From: Geobacter sp. OR-1
GTDB lineage: Bacteria > Desulfobacterota > Desulfuromonadia > Geobacterales > DSM-12255
Direction of reading: 5' to 3'
NCBI RefSeq assembly: GCF_000813145.1
Contig: NZ_BAZF01000019.1
Coordinates: 17,902-81,901 of the forward strand
Length of the DNA stretch: 64,000 bases
The notes beneath the pieces are model-generated. The model was not told where the DNA came from and ran no database searches. It saw only the letters and a list, made by a program, of their open reading frames with translations. Made by a program: the position numbers and the translations under genes. Below are positions 17,485 through 26,651 of the stretch, in pieces (the first letter of the stretch is position 1; the number at the start of each line of letters is the position of its first letter).

Positions 17485-17921
17485 TTAAAACAAGTAATAC
17501 CTGCGATTGCTGAACATTTCCTTGTTCCGATAAATATACTGGGTCAGGAGCAGAATCGCCAGAGATGCCGCAATATTATTGACCCAAAGACCGTCGCTGT
17601 TCACCTGGCTACCGAGGAGCCGCTCCAGCTCTGCCACGGAAATATATTTGACGTTGATCAGCGTGTTGATTATTTCAAAGATGTTATAGGCAATCAGAAG
17701 GCGCCAGGTAAGCAACTGCTTCCTCATGGTCCCCAGAAAAAGATAGAGACAGATCAAACAATCTGCCACCACGAGAGCTTGAGCCGGAATGCCGGTATAG
17801 ATGCGGCCCAGGAAAGGAAACGGGTTGCCGTACGTTGAAGCGGATACCAGAAAAAAAACAGGTACAGACCTGAAAGAAGAGTAATACCCAAAGGTCGTTC
17901 CTCACCGTCTCCCCTGCTCAT
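17485..17921 (-). pseudogene. Small multi-spanning membrane protein, frameshifted at a T8 run
   Basis: Two pieces in different frames join into one plausible protein. From ATG 17921 the frame reads MSRGDGEERPLGITLLSGLY and reaches a run of eight T (A8 at 17851-17858 on the plus strand). Adding one T continues into LVSASTYGNPFPFLGRIYTG and then the long downstream frame ending NRRYYLF at 17485. The restored protein is about 145 residues with three or four hydrophobic helices and a conserved-looking WVNNIAAS helix. Family unknown. The break may be a sequencing error, a true mutation, or a site of slippage. Confidence 0.6.
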
Positions 17922-17926
17922 CGTTC

Positions 17927-18025
17927 TCACCGTTTGCGCCTCATATCGCTGAAAGCGACACACACAAAGATAACAAGCAGAACTACCGCTATGAATATCC
18001 AATCTCCCAGGCTCATCCCCCACAT
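17927..18025 (-). CDS. 32-residue single-pass membrane peptide
   Basis: ATG 18025 opens a 32-codon frame ending in TGA at 17927: MWGMSLGDWI, a hydrophobic helix (FIAVVLLVIFVCVAF) and a basic end DMRRKR. A GGAG ribosome site lies upstream at about nine bases. It sits exactly between the TPR gene and the frameshifted membrane protein, with five bases to the latter's ATG. The positive-inside tail predicts a cytoplasmic C-terminus. Function unknown; it would be missed by length cutoffs. Confidence 0.55.
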   Translation of the reverse strand: MWGMSLGDWIFIAVVLLVIFVCVAFSDMRRKR

Positions 18026-18038
18026 AATAGTAACTCCG

Positions 18039-18983
18039 TTATCCGGCAAGTGCGTCCAGCGATTTTCTGGCATCGTCATATCCGGGGTCGCGATTTAGGG
18101 CTTCAGTAAAACATTCCGCGGCATTTTTCGGCATTGCCAGGTTCTGGTAACAAAGTCCCAGATGGTGCCATACCTCCGGCATGGGAAAATCCTCGATAAA
18201 CACCTGATCATCAAGAACATCGGCGAGAATTGCCGCGCATTCCTCAACATCGCCGGACTGAAAACAGGCAAAGGCAACCCCGATTGCCTCAAGATAATCT
18301 ACGGGAGGGATCTTCGGAAACTTACCGGCAAGGATTCTCTCGGTTCGAAGCAGCAACCGTTCGCTTTCCGGGCGCTCGATCAGCGGCCGGAGCTCTCCCC
18401 AGATACGGGAAGCGTTTTCGTACCTGCCGAGCAGGTACTGGACCTCCGCATACCGAAGGCGGACGTTCAGATCATCGGGAGTCTTATCGACGGCCATTTC
18501 CAGGTATTTCTCCGCCCGATAAAGCATTACGGTGCATTGCAGGAGGGACGACATCCTCAACCCCCGGTCAAGGCATGCAGCGCCGATTTCTGCGGCAAGA
18601 CCGGCATTGTCGGGTTCAAGGAGAAACATCACTTTCATGTAATTGATTTTGCGGTCAAGATACGAAACGTCAACCTCTTTATGGTCCAGCATCAGGATAT
18701 GGCTCGCAAGTTCGGCAAGGAGATGGGGATAGGCATCGCGCAGCCAGGTTGCATATATGGTATTACAGCTGCAGTCCGGATTTGTTCGCAACGCGCTGTA
18801 TATCCCCCGCCCGACCATATCATAATCCGGTTCAGCACCGGCAAGGGCCTTGAAATCGGCATTCTCGAGGGGTATTGGTATCCCGTCGAAAAGTATCGAA
18901 GCGCGGCCATCCCGCCCTTCAAGCAAAGTCCCCGGGGAGGGTGTGTACCAGGTTATCCCGGTTATTGGTGTCGGTCTGTTCAC
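18039..18983 (-). CDS. TPR repeat protein
   Basis: The 314-residue protein begins at GTG 18983 with GGAGG ten bases upstream. Tetratricopeptide-like helices are seen in the middle (YRAEKYLEMAVDKTPDDLNV, VQYLLGRYENASRIWGEL) and at the end (HHLGLCYQNLAMPKNAAEC, ALNRDPGYDDARKSL). A Cys-containing NPDCSCNTIY segment lies near residue 72. There is no export signal, so it is probably cytoplasmic. It lies 21 bases after the deacetylase gene and 13 bases before the small membrane peptide, suggesting one operon. TPR proteins act as scaffolds; the partner is unknown. Confidence 0.75.
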   Translation of the reverse strand: MNRPTPITGITWYTPSPGTLLEGRDGRASILFDGIPIPLENADFKALAGAEPDYDMVGRGIYSALRTNPDCSCNTIYATWLRDAYPHLLAELASHILMLDHKEVDVSYLDRKINYMKVMFLLEPDNAGLAAEIGAACLDRGLRMSSLLQCTVMLYRAEKYLEMAVDKTPDDLNVRLRYAEVQYLLGRYENASRIWGELRPLIERPESERLLLRTERILAGKFPKIPPVDYLEAIGVAFACFQSGDVEECAAILADVLDDQVFIEDFPMPEVWHHLGLCYQNLAMPKNAAECFTEALNRDPGYDDARKSLDALAG

Positions 18984-19004
18984 GTTTTCTTGCCTCCAGC
19001 AAAA

Positions 19005-20147
19005 TCAGCAGTGGGAATCGATTATTATGGGAAACACATTTTTTCTGATCATCCCGATGCTCCGTTCCAGGGCATCAAGTGCCCGGGTCCTGACATCCTC
19101 CTCAGCCCAGTGCATGGCATCCAGCAACATCTTGTTCCGGTATCCCTGGGCATCGATCAGTTTTACGAATGACCCTGGCAACTGCGGTGATAGTTCCACA
19201 TCGTTCATTATACCCCAGGCAATGGTCCATGCCCTGGCCACGTTCAGATTGTCATAGCCACCGCCGCCAACCGCCACCCATGGGATTCGCAACGCCTTCA
19301 GTTTCCTGAGTATATACGAATAACTATGGGTGGTGATTTCCAGATTCGTCAGCGGATCAGTCCTGAAAGTGTCGGCGCCCAGTTGAGTTACTATTACGTC
19401 GGGATCAAAGGCTGCCATCAACGGATAGGCAACCTCGTCGAAAGCCTTCATATACAGCGCATCGTCAGAATGGGCAAGGAGCGGGACATTGACCGAATAT
19501 CCCTTCCCGTTCCCGGTACCGATTTCACTCTCGAACCCGGTGCCGGGGAAAAAGTAGATGCCGCTTTCATGCAGTGATATCGTCAGGACCCTGTTGTCGG
19601 AGAAGAAAGCCTCCTGAACACCGTCACCATGATGAGCGTCGATATCCAGGTAAACGATTCGCTTCCCGCGTTCCAAAAGGTAATTTATTGCAATGACTGA
19701 ATCGTTGAGATAAGAGAACCCGGATGCCTTGGAGCGATGCGCATGATGCCACCCGCCGGCAAGATTGAATGCGATGTCGTACCCATCTTCGAGAACCAGC
19801 CTGGCAGCCTCGACCGTCCCGGAAGTACCGAGCAAAGCCCAGTCGAACAGACCCTCAAAAACCGGATTCTCAACATCTCCGAGGCCGAACCGGAAATCGG
19901 CGCGGGGTTCGGATGTCGCACTGAACTCTTTCAGTTTTTCCAGATATTCACTGGAGTGGAATCCAAGAAGCTCTTTTTCTTCCACCAGTGGGTACTGATT
20001 ATATAATTTCCCCGTCGAATCAATCAGTCCGTAGGCATGCATCAATTCATAGGCAAGCTGATAACGCTGCACATGAAAAGGGTGATCGGCGCCAAGGAAA
20101 AAATTACCGAACCTAGAGGAATAGATCAGGGCTGTCTTGAGAGGCAA
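19005..20147 (-). CDS. Histone deacetylase family protein (AcuC-like)
   Basis: The 380-residue protein has the class I deacetylase-like core: HPFHVQRY near the start, AGGWHHAHRSKASGFSYLND with the active-site His pair near 135-140, IVYLDIDAHHGDGVQ with the zinc-binding Asp and His near 170, QLGADTFRTDPL with the second metal-binding Asp, and VGGGGYDNLNVARAW near the C-terminus. Bacterial members include AcuC, which deacetylates acetyl-CoA synthetase, and acetylpolyamine hydrolases. Length and C-terminus favour AcuC, but substrate is not proven. The start is a TTG at 20147 with a weak GGAAAG site. Confidence 0.85.
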   Translation of the reverse strand: MPLKTALIYSSRFGNFFLGADHPFHVQRYQLAYELMHAYGLIDSTGKLYNQYPLVEEKELLGFHSSEYLEKLKEFSATSEPRADFRFGLGDVENPVFEGLFDWALLGTSGTVEAARLVLEDGYDIAFNLAGGWHHAHRSKASGFSYLNDSVIAINYLLERGKRIVYLDIDAHHGDGVQEAFFSDNRVLTISLHESGIYFFPGTGFESEIGTGNGKGYSVNVPLLAHSDDALYMKAFDEVAYPLMAAFDPDVIVTQLGADTFRTDPLTNLEITTHSYSYILRKLKALRIPWVAVGGGGYDNLNVARAWTIAWGIMNDVELSPQLPGSFVKLIDAQGYRNKMLLDAMHWAEEDVRTRALDALERSIGMIRKNVFPIIIDSHC

Positions 20148-20358
20148 TCTATCTTTCCATAAATGCTAAGGGATTGTTAATTCACGGGACTTTACATCGT
20201 TGGCCTTTACCCGTCAATAGATATTTCCATCGGAAAACTCCCCGGACATAGTGTTGCGATACACTGGGTGAAGCATGGACAACCGGTTGTTTTTAAATAC
20301 TCGGATATATTAATGTGCCTAGTATTGATTAAATATTCCTTGGGGCATCCAAAATGGG

Positions 20359-20390
20359 TTGACGCGACAAGTGTATACTGTATACTTGTT
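20359..20390 (+). promoter_or_regulatory. gap promoter with an overlapping palindromic operator
   Basis: TTGACG (20359-20364) and TATACT (20381-20386) are 16 bases apart. The spacer and -10 are occupied by two GTATAC palindromes (20373-20378 and 20380-20385) separated by one T, inside a larger ACAAG...CTTGT symmetry. A protein bound here would block RNA polymerase, so repression is the likely mode. Confidence 0.6.
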
Positions 20391-20404
20391 CAGATTTTGA
20401 TTAA

Positions 20405-21445
<1,041 letters not shown>

Positions 21446-21467
21446 TCAATCCAAATGAAATCAGGCT

Positions 21468-21496
21468 GAGGGGGATAACATCCCCCTCTTTTTTTC
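21468..21496 (+). terminator. Intrinsic terminator between gap and pgk
   Basis: GAGGGGGAT (21468-21476) pairs with ATCCCCCTC (21480-21488) around AAC and is followed by a run of eight to nine T. It would reduce read-through from gap into pgk. Confidence 0.85.
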
Positions 21497-21522
21497 ATCT
21501 GAAATTCACATGGAGGTGCATA

Positions 21523-22719
21523 ATGCCGATTCGCTATATTGATCAACTCAAGGATCTCAAAGGAAAGAAAGTCTTTATCAGGGTAGACTTCAACGTTCCT
21601 CAAGACGAAAAAGGGAACATCACCGAAGACTCCCGCATAGTCGGCGCAGTGCCGACTATCAAGTTTGCTGTTGAGCAGGGTGCTAAAGTGGTTTTGGCAT
21701 CCCATCTGGGAAGGCCCAAGGGCGAAAAGAAACCGAAATACACCATGGCGCCGGCAACCAAAAGGCTTTCACAGCTGTTGGGGAAAAAGATCATCCAGGC
21801 CCCGGACTGCTTCGGCCCCGAGGTGGACAAACTTGTCAATGCCATGAAACCTGGCGATATAGTAATGCTGGAAAACGTCCGTTTTTATCCGGGCGAAGAG
21901 AAAAATGATCCCGCCTTTGCCGGCCAGCTGGCCAACGGCTGCGAAATTTACATTAATGACGCCTTTGCCGTCTCCCACCGCGCCCATGCATCGGTTGAAG
22001 CCATAACCAAGCTGATCCCCTCCGTTTCCGCCGGCTTCCTGATGAAAAACGAAATGTCGTTCTTTGACAAGGCGATGCGGAACCCGGTGCGCCCACTGGT
22101 TGCTATCCTCGGTGGCGCCAAGGTCTCCGGAAAGCTTGAGGTCCTGGAGGCGCTGATCGACAAGGTCGACAAGATCGTCATTGGCGGCGGCATGGCCTTT
22201 ACATTTCTCAAGGCCCAGGGATACCGGGTCGGCAAGTCGCTGGTAGAGGACGAACTCATACCAACGGCAAAAAAGATCATGGACAAGGCCAAAAAGAAGG
22301 GGGTCAGCTTCTACCTCCCTGTTGACTGCATTGTAGCCAATGCCTTTGAACCGACGGCAACAAACTTTATCACCACTACCCAGGAGATCCCCGAAGGTTG
22401 GATGGCGCTCGACATCGGCCCGGCTTCCACCATGCTCTTTTCCGAGACCCTGCGCGACGCCAAGACCGTCATCTGGAACGGCCCCATGGGAGTTTTCGAG
22501 ATGGACGCCTTTGCCCGGGGTACCTTTGCAGTGGCAGAAGCAGTGGGAAACTGCTTTGCCACCACAATCATCGGCGGAGGAGATACGGATGCGGCGGTCC
22601 ACAAGGCCGGTGTCGCCAGCAAGGTCAGCTACATTTCCACCGGTGGCGGCGCCTTCCTCGAACTGCTGGAAGGAAAGACCCTGCCTGGAGTGAAGGCGCT
22701 CGACGTTAAATTAAAATAG
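21523..22719 (+). CDS. pgk: Phosphoglycerate kinase
   Basis: ATG 21523 has GGAGGT seven bases upstream; an earlier in-frame codon inside gap is not the start. The 398-residue protein begins [20 protein letters not shown] and continues VDFNVPQD, the conserved substrate-binding region, with ASHLGRPKG near 63, [14 protein letters not shown] near 205 and the nucleotide-binding [11 protein letters not shown] near 350. It interconverts 1,3-bisphosphoglycerate and 3-phosphoglycerate with ATP formation. tpiA follows ten bases later. Confidence 0.97.
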   Translation: MPIRYIDQLKDLKGKKVFIRVDFNVPQDEKGNITEDSRIVGAVPTIKFAVEQGAKVVLASHLGRPKGEKKPKYTMAPATKRLSQLLGKKIIQAPDCFGPEVDKLVNAMKPGDIVMLENVRFYPGEEKNDPAFAGQLANGCEIYINDAFAVSHRAHASVEAITKLIPSVSAGFLMKNEMSFFDKAMRNPVRPLVAILGGAKVSGKLEVLEALIDKVDKIVIGGGMAFTFLKAQGYRVGKSLVEDELIPTAKKIMDKAKKKGVSFYLPVDCIVANAFEPTATNFITTTQEIPEGWMALDIGPASTMLFSETLRDAKTVIWNGPMGVFEMDAFARGTFAVAEAVGNCFATTIIGGGDTDAAVHKAGVASKVSYISTGGGAFLELLEGKTLPGVKALDVKLK

Positions 22720-22729
22720 GAGTTCATAT

Positions 22730-23479
22730 ATGCGTACACCTGTAATAGCGGGAAACTGGAAACTGTTCAAAACCTCCGGAGAGGCTTCAGAACTGATCAA
22801 AGGGCTGATCCCCCTGGTAAAGGATACAACCGGTGTGGAGATCGTCGTGGCGCCTGTTTTCACGGTTCTAGACCGAGTGGCGCAATTGACTTCAGGCTCG
22901 GCAATAAAGCTTTCCGCCCAGGATTGTTTCTGGGAAGAGGAAGGCGCCTTTACTGGAGAGATATCGCCCAAGATGCTTCGCGATGCCGGCTGCAGCCACG
23001 TCATTATCGGCCACTCCGAACGCCGCCAGTATTTCGGCGAAACCGACGAGACCGTAAACAAAAAGACCAAGGCGGCCATTGCTGCCGGTCTTACGGCAAT
23101 AGTCTGCATCGGCGAGACCCTCAAGGAGCGCGAAGACGGGATCATGAACGATGTCCTGATGCGGCAGGTTTCAAAAGGATTGGAGGGGCTGGCCTCTTTC
23201 AGTAATGTCATTGTCGCCTATGAACCGGTCTGGGCGATCGGCACCGGCAAGACCGCCAGCGACGGACAGGCCCAGGATGCCCATAAATTTATCCGTCAGG
23301 TGATAATGGATAAGTTTGGCAACGCCACAGCGGAATCAACAAGGATTCTTTACGGCGGCAGCGTAAAGCCGGAAAACGTAAAAGGGCTTATGGAGCAGCC
23401 AGATATCGACGGCGCCCTGGTCGGCGGCGCCAGCCTGAAGGCCGATTCCTTTGCCGCAATAGTAAATTTCGGCAAATAA
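22730..23479 (+). CDS. tpiA: Triosephosphate isomerase
   Basis: The 249-residue barrel enzyme has the N-terminal AGNWKLFKT with the catalytic Lys, IIGHSERRQYFGE with the catalytic His near residue 94, VAYEPVWAIGTG with the catalytic Glu near 166, and YGGSVKPEN. It interconverts dihydroxyacetone phosphate and glyceraldehyde-3-phosphate. It is co-directional with pgk and followed by secG, an order common in many bacteria. Confidence 0.97.
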   Translation: MRTPVIAGNWKLFKTSGEASELIKGLIPLVKDTTGVEIVVAPVFTVLDRVAQLTSGSAIKLSAQDCFWEEEGAFTGEISPKMLRDAGCSHVIIGHSERRQYFGETDETVNKKTKAAIAAGLTAIVCIGETLKEREDGIMNDVLMRQVSKGLEGLASFSNVIVAYEPVWAIGTGKTASDGQAQDAHKFIRQVIMDKFGNATAESTRILYGGSVKPENVKGLMEQPDIDGALVGGASLKADSFAAIVNFGK

Positions 23480-23543
23480 GTGGCTTTCCTTTTTTAAAGG
23501 AATCTGATATAGATATCCAGTTTTCACAACTGGAGGCTTAGAC

Positions 23544-23936
23544 ATGACTTTTGTACTCGTATTTCTGCATATTATTGTCTGTATCGCTCTTATTGCCATA
23601 GTCCTGCTGCAATCCGGCAAAGGGGCGGAGATGGGCGCATCTTTCGGTGCCAGCGGCAGCCAGTCGGTGTTCGGCGCCGGTGGCGGCAACACCTTCATGA
23701 GCAAGCTGACGACCGGGGCAGCCATCATATTCATGCTGACCTCTCTCACCCTAGCCTATCGTTCCGGCCACACCGGAACTTCATCGGTGATGTCGGGCAA
23801 GGCAGCCCAAAAAGCGGCACCGGCACAGAAAGCCGCACCGATGCAGGCACCTGCCCAGGCTCCGGCTGCAGCACCGCAACAGCAGACAGCTCCGCAGACC
23901 CAGCCGGCAGCACCTGCACCGGCACAAAAGAAATAG
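23544..23936 (+). CDS. secG: Preprotein translocase subunit SecG
   Basis: This 130-residue protein has two transmembrane helices (about residues 3-22 and 53-70) linked by the conserved cytoplasmic loop LLQSGKGAEMGASFGASGSQ, the SecG hallmark. The C-terminal 45 residues form a tail rich in Ala, Pro and Gln with repeats of AQKAAP and APAQAPA, low complexity and variable in relatives. SecG assists SecYE in protein export. GGAGG precedes ATG 23544. Confidence 0.95.
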   Translation: MTFVLVFLHIIVCIALIAIVLLQSGKGAEMGASFGASGSQSVFGAGGGNTFMSKLTTGAAIIFMLTSLTLAYRSGHTGTSSVMSGKAAQKAAPAQKAAPMQAPAQAPAAAPQQQTAPQTQPAAPAPAQKK

Positions 23937-23953
23937 TTTTGTCGATTTTACTG

Positions 23954-23983
23954 TTGACAGCGCAGTCCCGGAAATGGTAGATA
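23954..23983 (+). promoter_or_regulatory. Promoter of the tRNA-Leu gene
   Basis: A perfect TTGACA (23954-23959) and TAGATA (23978-23983) with an 18-base spacer lie 53 bases before the tRNA. Confidence 0.6.
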
Positions 23984-24036
23984 GAAGACCCTGTTCGCAG
24001 GGGAGAAGTTAAGCAGAACATTTGACAATCAGATAT

Positions 24037-24123
24037 GCGGTGGTGGCGGAATTGGTAGACGCACCAGCTTGAGGGGCTGGCGCTCGCAAGGGCGTGATGG
24101 TTCGAGTCCATTCCACCGCACCA
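24037..24123 (+). tRNA. tRNA-Leu (anticodon GAG)
   Basis: The acceptor arms GCGGTGG (24037-24043) and CCACCGC (24113-24119) pair perfectly and the CCA end is encoded. The anticodon stem CCAGC/GCTGG encloses the loop TTGAGGG with GAG at 24071-24073, reading CUC Leu codons. A long variable arm (cgctcgcaagggcg) confirms a class II tRNA, and TTCGAGT is the T loop. Confidence 0.97.
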
Positions 24124-24126
24124 AAC

Positions 24127-24163
24127 AAAAGAGGCCGGGAATTTTCCGGCCTCTTTCTTTTTT
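24127..24163 (+). terminator. Intrinsic terminator after tRNA-Leu
   Basis: GAGGCCGG (24131-24138) pairs with CCGGCCTC (24146-24153), extended by flanking AAA/TTT, followed by TTTCTTTTTT. Confidence 0.9.
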
Positions 24164-24254
24164 GAACCCCGTCGTTACCGGCGGGGTTTTCTGTTATAAT
24201 TAGATTAACTAGATAGACTGATACTGTTCACAAGTACCTGATAAAGGAGATGCC

Positions 24255-25574
24255 ATGAAAACGGCAATAATAACGGCGCGAGGATTAGCATGGATCATTA
24301 TCGCCATGCTCATGATGCCGATCTCTATATCGGCACAGGAACCCGGCGACACCGATGACTCAGCCAAATTCAGCAAGGAAGAGCTGACGCAGATGCTTGC
24401 ACCTATTGCCCTGTATCCTGATTCACTGACGGCCCAGATCCTGATGGCATCAACCTATCCGCTCGAAGTGGTCGAGGCGGAGCGCTGGGTGCGGCAAAAC
24501 AAGAACCTCACTGGGGCCGATCTGGACAATGCATTGAAGGATAAACGGTGGGACCCGAGTGTCGCAGCGCTCTGCCATTTCCCGAATATCCTTTCCGCCA
24601 TGAGCGAAAAACTCGACCAGACGAGAAAGCTTGGCGACGCCTTTCTAAGCCAGGAAGCTGATGTCATGGCCACCATCCAGGAGTTGCGACGCAAGGCCGA
24701 GGCCGCGGGCAACCTCAAGACCACCGATAAACAGAAGGTGATTGTCGAGGATGAGGATATCAGGATTGAACCTGCCGAACCAGACACCGTCTATGTGCCG
24801 GTCTATGATCCGATGTATGTGTATGGTCCCTGGTGGTATCCGTCCTACCCCCCCTATTACTGGTATTATCCACCAGGTTTCGTCTCCGGAGCGTACATCG
24901 GTTTCGGCCCCGGAATCTATTTCGGCTTCGATTTCTTCTCCTGGTGCTGGTTCGACTGGGGGGGGCATCGTATCCATGTCGATTTCGACAGGGCCAGGTT
25001 CCACCGGCACGACCGGCGTGATTTCGATGACCGGTTCTGGCGCCACAATCCGATCCACAGAAGAGGGGTCGCCTATCGCGACCGGAGAACGAGCGAGCTC
25101 TTCGGCACGAGATCGCCGAGGGTCTCCCCCATTGCTCCGGAGACGCGTGGTTTTACCGGGAGAAGCGGTGTTACCGGACGAAGGACCGAAATCCCCTCCC
25201 CGTCTCTCCCTGCCATCCAGCGCGGGACGAGGAGTATAGCGCCGCAGGGAAGCCTGGAACGACGGACGCCGGGGACCGGCGAACGTCGTGAAGGTATCGG
25301 CACACCGACAATGCGGTCGCGGGAAGCGATACCGAGATCGGTACAACCAATGCCGAGATCGATCCAGCGCGACACCTCGTTCCGGGGCATTGGTGAAGGA
25401 AACTTCGAACAGCGGGCCGTGGAACGAGGCGGCAGCAGTATCCGGAGCAGCGAACAATCCGGCGGCTTCTTCCGGGGTGACGGCGGAGCGACTCGATCGG
25501 GCGGAGGCTCCTCGGGCGGAGGCTCCTCGGGTGGCGGTTCCTGGGGCGGAGGACGCGGGTCCCGCGGGAGATGA
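24255..25574 (+). CDS. DUF3300 domain secreted protein
   Basis: The 439-residue protein has a signal peptide ending near ISAQEPG and then the DUF3300 domain with its hallmarks LAPIALYPDSLTAQILMAST, ERWVRQN, KRWDPSVAALCHFP and PDTVYVPVYDP. A tyrosine/tryptophan/proline-rich stretch follows (near residues 195-225), then an Arg-rich region and a C-terminal Gly/Ser tail (GGGSSGGGSSGGGSW). It is probably periplasmic or outer-membrane associated; function is unknown. Its stop overlaps an ATG at 25571, and the DUF2950 gene follows, a pairing often seen for these families. Confidence 0.88.
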   Translation: MKTAIITARGLAWIIIAMLMMPISISAQEPGDTDDSAKFSKEELTQMLAPIALYPDSLTAQILMASTYPLEVVEAERWVRQNKNLTGADLDNALKDKRWDPSVAALCHFPNILSAMSEKLDQTRKLGDAFLSQEADVMATIQELRRKAEAAGNLKTTDKQKVIVEDEDIRIEPAEPDTVYVPVYDPMYVYGPWWYPSYPPYYWYYPPGFVSGAYIGFGPGIYFGFDFFSWCWFDWGGHRIHVDFDRARFHRHDRRDFDDRFWRHNPIHRRGVAYRDRRTSELFGTRSPRVSPIAPETRGFTGRSGVTGRRTEIPSPSLPAIQRGTRSIAPQGSLERRTPGTGERREGIGTPTMRSREAIPRSVQPMPRSIQRDTSFRGIGEGNFEQRAVERGGSSIRSSEQSGGFFRGDGGATRSGGGSSGGGSSGGGSWGGGRGSRGR

Positions 25575-25606
25575 GCCGAGACGATACGGACAGGAAGGGA
25601 GGAGCC

Positions 25607-26587
25607 ATGAACATATCCGCATTACATATATCTGGTGAAAAACGACGACCGGCTTTCATGCTCTGCGTCGGCCTCGTTATCATGATAGTTCTAATGGGAT
25701 CTGCCGCCTTTGCCACAGTTGTACGCCAACAAGGGTTCGCAACGCAGGATAAGGCGGTGAACGCCTTTGTCACCGCGGTGCGCGCCAATGATGAAAAGGG
25801 TATGCTGGCGATTCTCGGCGCCGGGGGTAAAGAGCTGATATCCTCCGGGGATGAGGTGGCAGACACCACCGGCCGGGAAAAATTCCTCGCCGCTTATGAC
25901 CGGAAGAACAGACTCGAACAGAAAGCCGCCACTATCACGGTGCTCCATGTTGGTGACGATGATTGGGCGCTGCCGCTCCCGATTGTCAAGAAAGGGGATG
26001 GCTGGGTTTTCGACACCGGCAAAGGGAAGAAGGAGATTCTGAAACGGCGGGTCGGAAGAAACGAACTGCATGTAATCGAGGTGCTGGATGCCTATGTGGA
26101 TGCGCAACAGGAATATGCCACCAAGGATTGCCGCGGTGCCGGCAGGGTGGAATTTGCCCAGAGGCTTTTCAGCAGCGAAGGGAAACATGACGGCCTGTAC
26201 TGGGAAACCGAGGAAGGCGAACAACAGAGCCCTTTAGGACCGCTGGTTGCGCAGGCGGCAAAGGAGGGGTATGCCAAGGAGAGCAGCCTGTCGCCATTTC
26301 ATGGCTACTACTTTAAAATCCTCAAGGGCCAGGGGAAACATGCTGCAGGCGGCGCCTATAACTATGTCGTAAAGGATAAGATGATCCTCGGATTCGCTCT
26401 GGTTGCCTATCCGGCGGAATACGGCAATTCCGGAGTCATGACCTTCATGGTGAACCAGGAAGGGACCATCTACGAGAAAGATCTCGGCAGGAATGCCCGG
26501 CGCATTGCCGAGAAGATGAAGAGCTTTGATCCTGACAAGAGCTGGAAACCGGTAAAGGCCGATGAGGCGTCGAAAAAGAAACCGTAG
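25607..26587 (+). CDS. DUF2950 family protein
   Basis: ATG 25607 has a strong GGAGGAG site, so it is preferred over the in-frame ATG at 25571 that overlaps the previous stop. The 326-residue product has a signal or anchor helix (FMLCVGLVIMIVLMGSAAFA) and the DUF2950 pattern: FATQDKAVNAFVTAVRAND, VFDTGKGKKEI, YVDAQQEYA, PFHGYYFKIL and GNSGVMTFMVN. It is exported; biochemical function is unknown. Co-occurrence with a DUF3300 protein suggests a joint envelope role. Confidence 0.88.
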   Translation: MNISALHISGEKRRPAFMLCVGLVIMIVLMGSAAFATVVRQQGFATQDKAVNAFVTAVRANDEKGMLAILGAGGKELISSGDEVADTTGREKFLAAYDRKNRLEQKAATITVLHVGDDDWALPLPIVKKGDGWVFDTGKGKKEILKRRVGRNELHVIEVLDAYVDAQQEYATKDCRGAGRVEFAQRLFSSEGKHDGLYWETEEGEQQSPLGPLVAQAAKEGYAKESSLSPFHGYYFKILKGQGKHAAGGAYNYVVKDKMILGFALVAYPAEYGNSGVMTFMVNQEGTIYEKDLGRNARRIAEKMKSFDPDKSWKPVKADEASKKKP

Positions 26588-26602
26588 TTGTCCGGGAATC
26601 GG

Positions 26603-26637
26603 GCCGGAGGGGAGATCGAATCTCCTCCGGCTTTTTC
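26603..26637. terminator. Terminator between DUF2950 gene and convergent O-methyltransferase gene
   Basis: GCCGGAGG-GGAGAT (26603-26616) pairs with ATCTCCTCCGGC (26620-26631) with one bulge, followed by TTTTT for the plus strand. Confidence 0.85.
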
Positions 26638-26651
26638 ATGCCCGCCCTGCG

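Noticed and set aside
24645..25622. 325-codon minus-strand frame opposite the DUF3300 gene
   Set aside because: Low-complexity shadow of the Gly/Ser/Arg-rich part of that gene.
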